Assembly (NCBI GenBank): GCA_949358305.1
Contig: OX442314.1
Coordinates: 51,468,581-51,532,580 of the forward strand
Source: Strigamia acuminata
Taxonomy: Eukaryota; Arthropoda; Chilopoda; Geophilomorpha; Linotaeniidae
DNA length: 64,000 nt
Direction of reading: 5' to 3'
Both the position numbers and the translations under genes were made by a program. Below the pieces are notes generated by a model. It had not been told where the DNA came from. It ran no database searches and saw nothing but the letters and a program-made list of their open reading frames with translations. Of this stretch, positions 1 through 11,989 are shown in pieces; the first letter of the stretch is position 1; each line of letters starts with the position of its first letter.

Positions 1-574
1 GGGATTGGATAAGACTAGGCCGTACGAAGAAAAACTCTGAACATTGTCCGGACGAATTTTTTCTCTGATTGATCGAGCGTAAACTTTGGACATTAATTTA
101 GTAACCACCTAATTTCAACAAACATAACTTATGGTAAAAATTAAAAAAAAGAAAATTCATAGTTTTCTACTTCATCAACTTCAACAAAAGCAGGGTCGCC
201 CAGCTGAGAGCGTTGTGCAAAAGCAAACTTCAAAGTTTCTGCAAATCTGTGTGCAAATACCGCTGCATCTTTGGTAGAAGCCAAAGTGTCGTGACTCATT
301 TTGAAGCCGTCCATCACTTGCAAGATGTGAGCCAGTATAGCACCACTTCCGGGTGGAGGCGGCGAGTGCATGATGATACCGTCTTGGAATTCGCATTGAA
401 CAGTGTCGCGAACCACAGCGTGGTAGTTTTTCAAGTCATCTAAAGTCATGTTTCCTCCAAAATGACGAATGTCCTCGACCAAGTGCTGGGCAAGGTTTCC
501 CGTGTAGAGTGCGTCGGCACCGCCACTTGCAATCGCTTGCAGAGTTTTCCCCAAGTCGTTTTGAACAATTGTGT
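1..574 (-). pseudogene. Gamma-glutamyltranspeptidase fragment (copy 1)
   Basis: Minus-strand remnant of a GGT gene. Exon 4 sequence covers 1-108 (cut by the window edge) and exon 3 covers 171 to about 574. The exon 3 frame encodes a GGT large-subunit segment (NYHAVVRDTVQCEFQDG, followed by SPPPPGSGAILAHIL). At about 574 the exon stops matching the intact copy and becomes satellite, so about 16 codons of exon 3 and all earlier exons are missing. No start, signal anchor or promoter is present, so a functional enzyme is not expected. Confidence 0.9.
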
Positions 575-1870
575 TTTTTCGTGAAAAAATGAATTTTCAC
601 GAGAAAAAAAGAAAAAAAATGCATTTTCAACTGACAAAAATGTGTTTTTTCGTGAAAAAATAAATTTTCACGAGAAAAAAAAGAAAAAAAAATGCATTTT
701 CAACTGACAAAAATGTGTTTTTTCGTGAAAAAAAGAATTTTCACGAGAAAAAAAAGAAAAAAAAATGCATTTTCAACTGACAAAAATGTGTTTTTTCGTG
801 AAAAAATGAATTTTCACGAGAAAAAAAGAAAAAAAATGCATTTTCAACTGACAAAAATGTGTTTTTTCGTGAAAAAATGAATTTTCACGAGAAAAAAAAG
901 AAAAAAAAATGCATTTTCAACTGACAAAAATGTGTTTTTCCGTGAAAAAATGAATTTTCACGAGAAAAAAAAGAAAAAAAAATGCATTTTCAACTGACAA
1001 AAATGTGTTTTTAAGTGAAAAAATGAATTTTTACGAGAAAAAAGCGTTTTCATGTGAAATCCAAGTGAAAAAATGAATTTTCAAGCGAAAAAATGAATTT
1101 TTACGAAAAAAAAAGCGTTTTCATGTGAAATCCAAGTGAAAAAATAAATTTTCAAATGAAAAAATGAATTTTTACGAGAAAAAAGCGTTTTCATGTGAAA
1201 TCCAAGTGAAAAAATGAATTTTCAAATGAAAAAATGAATTTTTACGAGAAAAAAAGAATTTTCACGAGAAAAAAAAGAAAAAAAAATGCATTTTCAACTG
1301 ACAAAAATGTGTTTTTAAGTGAAAAAATGAATTTTTACGAGAAAAAAGCGTTTTCATGTGAAATCCAAGTGAAAAAATGAATTTTCAAGCGAAAAAATGA
1401 ATTTTTACGAAAAAAAAAAGCGTTTTCATGTGAAATCCAAGTGAAAAAATAAATTTTCAAATGAAAAAATGAATTTTTACGAGAAAAAAGCGTTTTCATG
1501 TGAAATCCAAGTGAAAAAATGAATTTTCAAATGAAAAAATGAATTTTTACGAGAAAAAAAGAATTTTCACGAGAAAAAATTTTTAAAAAAATGCATTTTC
1601 AACTGAGAAAATGTGTTTTTAAGTGAAAAAATGAAAAAAAAAGTGCATTTTCAACTGAAAAAATGTGTTTTTAAGTGAAAAAATGAAAAAAAAAGTGCAT
1701 TTTCAACTGAGAAAATGTGTTTTTTCGTGAAAAAATGAAAAAAAAGTGCCTTTTCAACTGAGAAAATGTGTTTTTTCGTGAAAAAATGAAAAAAAAAGCA
1801 TTTTCAAGTGAAAAAATGTGTTTTTAAGTGAAAAAATGAAAAAAAATAAATTTTCATGAGAGAGAAAAAA
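575..1870. repeat. AT-rich satellite array in unit A
   Basis: About 1.3 kb of tandem repeats. The first six units are about 72 bp each and contain TTTTTTCGTGAAAAA, GAATTTTCACGAGAAAA and GCATTTTCAACTGA. From about 1002 a variant block of roughly 300 bp with GCGTTTTCATGTGAAATCC appears twice, a higher-order repeat. Shorter, degenerate units run to about 1870. Many units hold small inverted motifs (TTTTCAC near GTGAAAA). ORFs here are only open repeat and are not called as genes. Confidence 0.93.
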
Positions 1871-2287
1871 CGAGTTTTCTTTCAAGTGGGAAATGCAAGT
1901 GGAATTAAAATTGCATTTCTTTCCGGGAGAGAGAAAATTGCCCTTTTGTTGAACATTAGGTTTAGAAAATAAGTTAACTTATTTGGTTAAGGAAAGTAGG
2001 TTAGGTTTTTTAAGCTTTTTTAAGGTTTTTTAAGGCTTAAAAAATATGAGATGACGACACACAATCAAGAGTTAGATTAGGCTTAATTTCGGGACTTAAT
2101 TTCGCTGGAAGGAATTCAGGTTAGGTGTAAGAAATTTGAATTTTACAATATTTGAACACAACAAACAGTTAGATTTCGTCATGTTGAATCACATTTGAAT
2201 TCGGTCATACAGATTTTATTAATTTCATATAAATTTCATTACAATAATTTTGCCAATACATTTCACGACATTTTAGCCACGAGATAA

Positions 2288-2318
<31 letters not shown>

Positions 2319-3339
2319 ATACTCCGAAACGAGTAAATATAAAAAAGCAAGTTTTTGAAAAAGGCTTCTATTTATATTGGTGTTTCAAATTGCCGCCAGA
2401 GTGCGCTACTACCGCAGATTGTTTCGTGATTGCCGTGATCGTGCCAAAAAACCTTGAACAAAGTACTTTTTCTAGACAATATTAAAAAAGAAAATATATG
2501 GGCGGATAGGAATTTTCATTTTAACCAGATTTAGCCTGGTTTCAGAATTTTTAAATCGTTTTTTGGTATCGAAAACATCAAAATGATCCGTATCGGGCCA
2601 ACATTTTGGCATCCATTAAAGGACATGGGTTCCGCCAGGTGGCGCTGCGGTTCATAAATAAAAAATTTCAAACATTTTCTTTCCTTACTAAGGAATTGGT
2701 TGGATCGAAACATCTTTTATTGCATGGCTTCATACCTATTGTTGCATCTGAGTTGAATAATAACCGATCGATAATAACCGATCGATAATAACTGATCTGA
2801 TTTTTTGATTTTTTTTTTTTTTTTTTTTTAGATTGCACTAATTGTAAATAATCAAAAAAGTAACGAATAAATAACAAGAATAATTATTAATTCTCTTCAC
2901 AAAATACCGGAATAAAACACACAGATTTGATAAATACGAAATTATCGGCCGAACGAACATCCCCGGCTGCGCCTTTATGTGGCAGCCGGCAACGAACGTT
3001 CAAACCAACCAAACGGAAATTTCCAAAGCAGTTTTGATGCATCCAAAATGAAAGAGCAGGTTTTAATTAGTAGAAACGAATGTTTAATAAAATTCCAAAT
3101 GATTTGAAAAGTACCAAACAAAAGGTTAGAAGACGGAACCGTAAGTTTACGGGAAACTGAAAAGTGACGTCACTAGCATCGCAAATGTATGCTAGGTAAC
3201 AAAATTTGCACCAAAACTGTTCGGAATCAACACAAACTCTCAAATAACATGTGAAAATGAAGGAATGAAGGAATGAAGGAATGAAGGAATTGGATCGAAA
3301 CATCTTTTATTCCAATATAAATTTAATTTTTTTTTAAAT

Positions 3340-3372
<33 letters not shown>

Positions 3373-4118
3373 TCTCCAAAAACATAGGCTTAAAAAAACG
3401 AATTGTGACGTCACTAACTCTGCTCTTTATTACTGGCAGATCAACAAATTTGACGAATTTGACAAAACTCGAAAGGAATTAGGATGGAATTAGGAAAAGG
3501 TGAAAAGGTGATTGTTGAGTTAAAAATGGGCTTCTTGCATCGTAATCTTACGGTATGTGTATACGCAGTGACTAGGACGCAATCTCTTCGAGACAAATAT
3601 ATTTTATTTGAATTTGCTTTGTGCTATTTTAATGTAATTTGATTGCATTTCAACTGATTCGTCTTATTTTCCCTCCCGTGTAATCGTAATTCGTCACCTG
3701 AGATGTGATGACATTTCATAGATATTAATTGTATCTGATAACGGATCCCAAGATTTAAGAGAAAAATTAGCACAAAAAATAATAAGAAATGATTGATTCT
3801 ACTGTGTTTTCTACATAAAATTCATTTCCTGTATAAAATTAGTAGTGTTTATAACACTATTTTCTTTTTTTTAAATATCACTTTTTCGGCATTTTGTTTC
3901 TCATTCATTTACGAAAACTCACTTTACTGGTCTTCCTACATCTTCACTTGAAAGAAGTGCACCATAACCTTTGTACTGTTAAGAACATACTTTGGAAACA
4001 CACACTCAACGACAAAACAATTTAAGTGTTCACAAAAGTAATCACAATATAAAAAAAAATAATTTTTCTTTCCTTTTCTTTTTTTTTATTTACAAAAATT
4101 TATATTTTCCTCCTCTTT
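1871..4118. other. Noncoding flank within unit A
   Basis: No gene seen. Contents: TTAGGTTT-like tracts near 1950-2060, an (AAAT)n microsatellite at about 2285-2320, an AGGTGGCGCTG motif near 2636, two copies of TGGATCGAAACATCTTTTAT (near 2702 and 3293) bracketing about 590 bp, long T runs near 2811-2830 and 3338-3370, and four GAATGAAG units near 3260-3290. Short ORFs here recur in unit B only because the DNA is duplicated. Confidence 0.7.
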
Positions 4119-5456
4119 TTAAAAGCCTGCCGTTGAGCCGTCTTTTCGAAAGTCAGCACAAGCATGAATTAATCGATCCGAGTGTCTGTGTATGGCAACG
4201 ACGCTCGACCCTCTTGCAGCATGAACCACTGCCCTATGTCCCATCTTTCTCAGCTTTCGACTAATTGCCTAGAAATAAAAATTAAATAATCTGAAAAGAG
4301 TAAAAGTGTAAAAATAAGTCTGATGTACTTCGGGAAAGCCTTCTTCCAGTTGAATCTCGTTGGGCAATAATTGGTGGTGAAGTCTACGCGCATCAATCGC
4401 TTCTTTTATTGTGTCACCCATCCAAAGAGTTCTTATTACAGCCTAAAAAAATAATGATTGCTTACAGGATGAAATATACTCAATTTATTCCAACTACTTG
4501 ACTTATGGATGAGAGTATTTTTGTTCCTCCAGCAGCGCCGATCACAAGAACAACATCTCCTTTAGCGTTTGTAAATATGGATGGACACATGGACGACTGA
4601 GGGCGTTTTCCGGCTCGCATAAAATTCGTTGGAGATGGCGGAACGCCGAAATGGTTGGTTATAGATGGGAAGGAGAAATCGTCCATCTCATTATTCAAGA
4701 TGATGCCTGTACTTCGGGACCGAATTCCAGCTCCTAGCCTAAAATGTAAACAATTACTCCGTATAAAAGATCGGTGATGTTTTCGAGCGAGTTTTCGTTT
4801 ACCACGTGTTAACTGAACTGGTTACTGCCACAGCGTCGCCGTTCGGAGCCAAAATCGATAAATGTGCAGTTCCACTGTCGTCGGGATTGGATAAGACTAG
4901 GCCGTACGAAGAAAAACTCTGAACATTGTCCGGACGAATTTTTTCTCTGATTGATCGAGCGTAAACTTTGGACATTAATTTAGTAACCACCTAATTTCAA
5001 CAAACATAACTTATGGTAAAAATTAAAAAAAAGAAAATTCATAGTTTTCTACTTCATCAACTTCAACAAAAGCAGGGTCGCCCAGCTGAGAGCGTTGTGC
5101 AAAAGCAAACTTCAAAGTTTCTGCAAATCTGTGTGCAAATACCGCTGCATCTTTGGTAGAAGCCAAAGTGTCGTGACTCATTTTGAAGCCGTCCATCACT
5201 TGCAAGATGTGAGCCAGTATAGCACCACTTCCGGGTGGAGGCGGCGAGTGCATGATGATACCGTCTTGGAATTCGCATTGAACAGTGTCGCGAACCACAG
5301 CGTGGTAGTTTTTCAAGTCATCTAAAGTCATGTTTCCTCCAAAATGACGAATGTCCTCGACCAAGTGCTGGGCAAGGTTTCCCGTGTAGAGTGCGTCGGC
5401 ACCGCCACTTGCAATCGCTTGCAGAGTTTTCCCCAAGTCGTTTTGAACAATTGTGT
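4119..5456 (-). pseudogene. Gamma-glutamyltranspeptidase, 5'-truncated copy 2
   Basis: Contains the last five GGT exons on the minus strand: exon 3 remnant 5053-5456, exon 4 at 4806-4990, exon 5 at 4498-4738, exon 6 at 4329-4442, exon 7 at 4119-4268. Exon lengths 4-7 (185, 241, 114, 150 nt) equal those of the right-hand copy, and splice sites and phases are kept. Exon 4 has the catalytic threonine motif DSGTAHLS and exon 5 has LVIGAAGG. Exon 3 breaks into satellite at 5456, removing the 5' half of the gene. The small catalytic subunit is thus complete and open, but there is no start or secretory anchor. Called a truncated pseudogene; transcription from the satellite cannot be excluded. Confidence 0.9.
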
Positions 5457-6235
5457 TTTTTCGTGAAAAAATGAATTTTCACGAGAAAAAAAGAAAAAAA
5501 ATGCATTTTCAACTGACAAAAATGTGTTTTTTCGTGAAAAAATGAATTTTCACGAGAAAAAAAAGAAAAAAAAATGCATTTTCAACTGACAAAAATGTGT
5601 TTTTTCGTGAAAAAATGAATTTTCACGAGAAAAAAAAGAAAAAAAAATGCATTTTCAACTGACAAAAATGTGTTTTTTCGTGAAAAAATGAATTTTTACG
5701 AGAAAAAAGCGTTTTCATGTGAAATCCAAGTGAAAAAATGAATTTTCAAGCGAAAAAATGAATTTTTACGAAAAAAAAAGCGTTTTCATGTGAAATCCAA
5801 GTGAAAAAATAAATTTTCAAATGAAAAAATGAATTTTTACGAGAAAAAAGCGTTTTCATGTGAAATCCAAGTGAAAAAATGAATTTTCAAATGAAAAAAT
5901 GAATTTTTACGAGAAAAAAAGAATTTTCACGAGAAAAAATTTTTAAAAAAATGCATTTTCAACTGAGAAAATGTGTTTTTAAGTGAAAAAATGAAAAAAA
6001 AAGTGCATTTTCAACTGAAAAAATGTGTTTTTAAGTGAAAAAATGAAAAAAAAAGTGCATTTTCAACTGAGAAAATGTGTTTTTTCGTGAAAAAATGAAA
6101 AAAAAGTGCCTTTTCAACTGAGAAAATGTGTTTTTTCGTGAAAAAATGAAAAAAAAAGCATTTTCAAGTGAAAAAATGTGTTTTTAAGTGAAAAAATGAA
6201 AAAAAATAAATTTTCATGAGAGAGAAAAAACGAGT
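5457..6235. repeat. AT-rich satellite array in unit B
   Basis: Same satellite as in unit A but shorter: about three 72-bp units and a single copy of the GCGTTTTCATGTGAAATCC block, then the same degenerate tail. The array abuts the broken GGT exon 3 at the same base as in unit A. Confidence 0.92.
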
Positions 6236-6647
6236 TTTCTTTCAAGTGGGAAATGCAAGTGGAATTAAAATTGCATTTCTTTCCGGGAGAGAGAAAATTG
6301 CCCTTTTGTTGAACATTAGGTTTAGAAAATAAGTTAACTTATTTGGTTAAGGAAAGTAGGTTAGGTTTTTTAAGCTTTTTTAAGGTTTTTTAAGGCTTAA
6401 AAAATATGAGATGACGACACACAATCAAGAGTTAGATTAGGCTTAATTTCGGGACTTAATTTCGCTGGAAGGAATTCAGGTTAGGTGTAAGAAATTTGAA
6501 TTTTACAATATTTGAACACAACAAACAGTTAGATTTCGTCATGTTGAATCACATTTGAATTCGGTCATACAGATTTTATTAATTTCATATAAATTTCATT
6601 ACAATAATTTTGCCAATACATTTCACGACATTTTAGCCACGAGATAA

Positions 6648-6678
<31 letters not shown>

Positions 6679-7699
6679 ATACTCCGAAACGAGTAAATAT
6701 AAAAAAGCAAGTTTTTGAAAAAGGCTTCTATTTATATTGGTGTTTCAAATTGCCGCCAGAGTGCGCTACTACCGCAGATTGTTTCGTGATTGCCGTGATC
6801 GTGCCAAAAAACCTTGAACAAAGTACTTTTTCTAGACAATATTAAAAAAGAAAATATATGGGCGGATAGGAATTTTCATTTTAACCAGATTTAGCCTGGT
6901 TTCAGAATTTTTAAATCGTTTTTTGGTATCGAAAACATCAAAATGATCCGTATCGGGCCAACATTTTGGCATCCATTAAAGGACATGGGTTCCGCCAGGT
7001 GGCGCTGCGGTTCATAAATAAAAAATTTCAAACATTTTCTTTCCTTACTAAGGAATTGGTTGGATCGAAACATCTTTTATTGCATGGCTTCATACCTATT
7101 GTTGCATCTGAGTTGAATAATAACCGATCGATAATAACCGATCGATAATAACTGATCTGATTTTTTGATTTTTTTTTTTTTTTTTTTTTAGATTGCACTA
7201 ATTGTAAATAATCAAAAAAGTAACGAATAAATAACAAGAATAATTATTAATTCTCTTCACAAAATACCGGAATAAAACACACAGATTTGATAAATACGAA
7301 ATTATCGGCCGAACGAACATCCCCGGCTGCGCCTTTATGTGGCAGCCGGCAACGAACGTTCAAACCAACCAAACGGAAATTTCCAAAGCAGTTTTGATGC
7401 ATCCAAAATGAAAGAGCAGGTTTTAATTAGTAGAAACGAATGTTTAATAAAATTCCAAATGATTTGAAAAGTACCAAACAAAAGGTTAGAAGACGGAACC
7501 GTAAGTTTACGGGAAACTGAAAAGTGACGTCACTAGCATCGCAAATGTATGCTAGGTAACAAAATTTGCACCAAAACTGTTCGGAATCAACACAAACTCT
7601 CAAATAACATGTGAAAATGAAGGAATGAAGGAATGAAGGAATGAAGGAATTGGATCGAAACATCTTTTATTCCAATATAAATTTAATTTTTTTTTAAAT

Positions 7700-7732
<33 letters not shown>

Positions 7733-8502
7733 TCTCCAAAAACATAGGCTTAAAAAAACGAATTGTGACGTCACTAACTCTGCTCTTTATTACTGGCAGA
7801 TCAACAAATTTGACGAATTTGACAAAACTCGAAAGAAAGGAAGGATGGAATTAGGAAAAGGTGAAAAGGTGATTGTTGAGTTAAAAATGGGCTTCTTGCA
7901 TCGTAATCTTACGGTATGTGTATACGCAGTGACTAGGACGCAATCTCTCTCTTCGAGACAAATATATTTTATTTGAATTTGCTTTGTGCTATTTTAATGT
8001 AATTTGATTGCATTTCAACTGATTCGTCTTATTTTCCCTCCCGTGTAATCGTAATTCGTCACCTGAGATGTGATGACATTTCATAGATATTAATTGTATC
8101 TGATAACGGATCCCAAGATTTATTGAGAAAGAATAATAATAAAATAATAAAAAATAATAAGAAATGATTCTACTGTGTTTTCTACATAAAATTCATTTCC
8201 TGTATAAAATTAGTAGTGTTTATAACACTATTTTCTTTTTTTTAAATATCACTTTTTCGGCATTTTGTTTCTCTCTCATTCATTTACGAAAACTCACTTT
8301 ACTGGTCTTCCTACATCTTCACTTGAAAGAAGTGCACCATAACCTTTGTACTGTTAAGAACATACTTTGGAAACACACACTCAACGACAAAACAATTTAA
8401 GTGTTCACAAAAGTAATCACAATATAAAAAAAAATAATTTTTCTTTTGTTTTCTTTTTTTCTTGTTTTTTTATTTACAAAAATTTATATTTTCCTCCTCT
8501 TT
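6236..8502. other. Noncoding flank within unit B
   Basis: Near-identical copy of the 1871-4118 flank, with the (AAAT)n tract near 6650-6680, duplicated TGGATCGAAACATCTTTTAT and long T runs. It lies directly downstream of the terminal exon of the most complete GGT copy, so it is the natural 3' flank of that gene. No coding signal seen. Confidence 0.7.
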
Positions 8503-10503
8503 TTAAAAGCCTGCCGTTGAGCCGTCTTTTCGAAAGTCAGCACAAGCATGAATTAATCGATCCGAGTGTCTGTGTATGGCAACGACGCTCGACCCTCTTG
8601 CAGCATGAACCACTGCCCTATGTCCCATCTTTCTCAGCTTTCGACTAATTGCCTAGAAATAAAAATTAAATAATCTGAAAAGAGTAAAAGTCTAAAAAAA
8701 AACTCTGATGTACTTCGGGAAAGCCTTCTTCCAGTTGAATCTCGTTGGGCAATAATTGGTGGTGAAGTCTACGCGCATCAATCGCTTCTTTGATTGTGTC
8801 ACCCATCCAAAGAGTTCTTATTACAGCCTAAAAAAATAATGATTGCTTACAGGATGAAATATACTCAATTTATTCCAACTACTTGACTTATGGATGAGAG
8901 TATTTTTGTTCCTCCAGCAGCGCCGATCACAAGAACAACGTCTCCTTTAGCGTTTGTAAATATGGATGGACACATGGACGACTGAGGGCGTTTTCCGGCT
9001 CGCATAAAATTCGTTGGAGATGGCGGAACGCCGAAATGGTTGGTTATAGATGGGAAGGAGAAATCATCCATCTCATTATTCAAGATGATGCCTGTACTTC
9101 GGGACCGAATTCCAGCTCCTAGCCTAAAATGTAAACAATTACTCCGTATAAAAGATCGGTGATGTTTTCGAGCGAGTTTTCGTTTACCACGTGTTAACTG
9201 AACTGGTTACTGCCACAGCGTCGCCGTTTGGAGCCAAAATAGACAAATGTGCAGTTCCACTGTCGTCGGGATTGGATAAGACTAGGCCGTACGAAGAAAA
9301 ACTCTGAACATTGTCCGGACGAATTTTTTCTCTGATTGATCGAGCGTAAACTTTGGACATTAATTTAGTAACCACCTAATTTCAACAAACATAACTTATG
9401 GTAAAAATTAAAAAAAAGAAAATTTATAGTTTTCTACTTCATCAACTTCAACAAAAGCAGGGTCGCCCAGCTGAGAGCGTTGTGCAAAAGCAAACTTCAA
9501 AGTTTCTGCAAATCTGTGCGCAAATACCGCTGCATCTTTGGTAGAAGCCAAAGTGTCGTCACTCATTTTGAAGCCGTCCATCACTTGCAAGATGTGAGCC
9601 AGTATAGCACCACTTCCGGGTGGAGGCGGCGAGTGCATGATGATACCGTCTTGGAATTCGCATTGAACAGTGTCGCGAACCACAGCGTGGTAATTTTTCA
9701 AGTCATCTAAAGTCATGTTTCCTCCAAAATGACGAATGTCCTCGACCAAGTGCTGGGCAAGGTTTCCCGTGTAGAGTGCGTCGGCACCGCCACTCGCAAT
9801 CGCTTGCAGAGTTTTCCCCAAGTCGTTTTGAACAATTGTGTCACCGAACTTAAAAACTTCCCCAGTACGTCGGTTGATAAACACTTCTCTAACTTATAAA
9901 AAGCAAATCAATCAAGAAAAAAGTGATTTCCACACAAAACTACTTTACTTCAGAGTCGGCTCCAGTTCAATTCTTGTGCGCATTGCTACTAAAGTGTTGG
10001 CCAAATGCTTACTTGTTGTTATACCTTCACGGCACATTTTGATAGCTGGTTTGACCAGTTCAGGCCATGGTAATTTGCCATATCTAGAATGTGCTTCCCA
10101 GTATCCTCGTAATTCGCCAGGAACGGCTACAGCGAGTCCACCCGAAAGTGTTCTATGCGAATTTGCTATGTAAACAGATTCATGTGCGGCGGATGGAGCA
10201 ACCTCACGTGCATCAATCACGTTGGCCGTCTTCTTTTCGTGATTATAGACATTTATTAGGCAGCCTCCACCGAGGCCCATGCTTTGCGGATGGAAGACAC
10301 CCATGCAGAAGAGAGTGGCGATTGCTGCGTCAACTGCTGAACCTCCTTTTCGGATAATATCTCTTAAAATAAAATAGAAAATCAATTAATTGTGGTGTGT
10401 GATACTGCGATTGAATTTGATTTTTACATGCCAACTTGAGAACAAGGTCCCGCGTCACTGCTCACAGCCGCCTCATTGTATGTGCCAAGGGGGTTAGTGT
10501 CGG
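8503..10503 (-). CDS. Gamma-glutamyltranspeptidase (glutathione hydrolase), 5' incomplete
   Basis: GGT cleaves the gamma-glutamyl bond of glutathione at the outer cell surface; the proenzyme cuts itself at a conserved threonine. Seven minus-strand exons join in phase with GT-AG ends: 10428-10503, 9949-10362, 9438-9888, 9191-9375, 8883-9123, 8714-8827, 8503-8652. The N-terminal part shows AAVSSDAGPCSQVG, GGSAVDAAIA and SMGLGGGC. Exon 4 has the nucleophile motif DSGTAHLS and exon 5 the LVIGAAGG loop. The last exon ends DFRKDGSTAGF then TAA, a typical GGT C-terminus. No upstream exon with start codon and membrane anchor was found before the PEX7 fragment at 10.8 kb, so the gene is either missing its first exon or uses an unrecognised distant one. 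It is the only copy intact across exon 3. Confidence 0.88.
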
Positions 10504-10807
10504 CTGGTTTAGACGCCCACGCCAGGGTTGAGTTGATTGAAGACGAAAGCCAGATGGATTAAACGGCCATTTTCTTTATACAATAATATAAGAGGAAATG
10601 GAATGCGAAACAATGTTTATTTCTGAAGCCAATTAAATTAATTGACTGTTTTGTTTGTTTTGTCAATGGAGAATTTTGACATCACAATAGAGTAATTAGT
10701 TTTATTGTTTCATTCCAGGAATGAAAATCTCGATTAATTTATCCCAAGAGCAGTCGGCAATTAACAATTAATAATGAGGCACTGTATTATAAAAAACTAA
10801 TAATTAC
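10504..10807. other. Gap between GGT and PEX7 fragments
   Basis: About 300 bp of AT-rich DNA. I looked here for a first GGT exon (ATG plus hydrophobic segment) and for the last PEX7 exon; ATGs on the minus strand run into stops within a few codons. Nothing supportable seen. Confidence 0.6.
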
Positions 10808-11478
10808 CTTGTGGAAAAATCGTTTGATGTGGATACTAGGATATTTTCATAGCGTGGAGAGAACTAAATGGTAAGTCTTTGTTATTATTATTTTTTCAAG
10901 TCTAACTTACTAATACTCGCCTAACCCTAACTGCATATCTATGACCGGGCAACTCAATTGCTGGTACGGTTGAGTTACGAATATCCCAGCATCGAATAAG
11001 ACCTTCTGACGCTCCAGTGGCAATTAAATACTTAAAAAAAAAATAGATATTTACATGTAGTTATTATTTTATATTATTTTTTTTGGGCTGTTAATTTAAT
11101 ACTTTGTTGTATTTATTCCAATCAGAGATTAGTATTTCTGCATCGTGTGCACGTATTACTTGTGTAGGTTGTTTGCTGTGAATATTCCATAAACGCAGGT
11201 ATCCATCTTCTGCAACAATATTCCTATTTATTTATTTACTGGAAATGAAAATGCTATAACAATTTCACCTGAGACAGATGCAAATGTATCTCTGATTTGA
11301 GGCGACCAAACAGCGCTGTAAACATAATGATGATGATCATCAAAAGAGTGCACAAAATTCCCATGGTGGACATCCCACTTATAAAAATAACAATATTATT
11401 AATAGTTAGATGATAATTTTGCGAGTTTTTTTGCTTTATTTATAAGTTACCAATTTAACTGTTTGATCCCATGAACTA
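10808..11478 (-). pseudogene. PEX7-like WD40 fragment
   Basis: PEX7 is the cytosolic WD40 receptor for peroxisomal PTS2 cargo. Five exon-like blocks in PEX7 order are visible: 11451-11478 (SSWDQTVKL), 11269-11377 (WDVHHG, YSAVWSP), about 11103-11223 (DGYLRLWNIHS, AHDAEILISDWNKY), 10917-11030 (ATGASEGLIRCWDIRN, GHRYAVR) and 10808-10863 (FSPRYENILVSTSND). Splice-like GT-AG ends flank most blocks. The junction between blocks two and three is out of phase, with a TAAA microsatellite at the acceptor. No N-terminal or C-terminal exons are seen. Intron retention shows a DNA-level partial copy, not a retrocopy. Confidence 0.75.
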
Positions 11479-11955
11479 CTTATGAAATTTAAAATGTAAA
11501 ATTAGGAGCGCACCAGCTTAAAATGGGAAAAATTGTATGAAATTTATTTCAATGAAAAAGTATTAATATCACATTCGTTTACACTTGATAATTTAAAAAC
11601 GGCAAGGTATACAGTTGCCTGTTTATTAAAATATCTTCTTTGATAAAGAAAAATAATACTACCTATTTATGCTACATCATTTAAAAACCTGAATTTCATG
11701 ACAGAAGAAACAAATAAAACAAAACAAGTTTATCAAAGAACCCCAAGTAATTATTATCATACGATAACAAGAATTAATAATTAACAGTTATATTTACATT
11801 AAATAGAGATGTATTGAGTAAAAAAAAAAAAAATTTCTAAAAGATGAAAATCAATACATTTTAATTCGCTGTATACTTAAATTATTGAAGTTAAATATGT
11901 TGAATTTCTCAGTCATACTTTTGATTCATTCAGTGTGGCCTTACATAAAAATCAC
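11479..11955. other. AT-rich spacer
   Basis: About 480 bp of AT-rich DNA between the PEX7 and Bark remnants. No gene, RNA or element termini seen. Confidence 0.5.
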
Positions 11956-11989
11956 TCACGGATTATTTGAAATTAAGTAGAATTTTGTT

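Larger units (their letters stand above)
1..4882. repeat. Tandem segmental duplication, unit A
   Basis: Position 1 aligns with position 4883 and again with 9268, so this is the first of two head-to-tail units. It carries the 3' part of a GGT gene, an AT-rich satellite and about 2.2 kb of noncoding flank. It is 497 bp longer than the next unit. The excess lies in the satellite array: extra 72-bp units plus a second copy of an approximately 300-bp block. Outside the array the two units are nearly identical, with a few small indels (for example near 3475, 3583 and 3745), which implies recent duplication or conversion. The left end may be cut by the window edge. Confidence 0.95.
4883..9267. repeat. 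Tandem segmental duplication, unit B
   Basis: Second head-to-tail unit, 4385 bp, with the same order: GGT exon 4, truncated exon 3, satellite, noncoding flank, GGT exons 7 to 5. Its right end runs without a break into a third GGT copy that is not truncated in exon 3, so that copy is probably ancestral. The junction between exon 3 and satellite (5455/5456) is identical in both units, so the truncation happened before the units multiplied. Confidence 0.95.

Noticed and set aside
2531-3303. Conserved small ORFs seen in both duplication units
   Set aside because: They repeat because the DNA is duplicated; no motifs, splice sites or codon constraint are seen.
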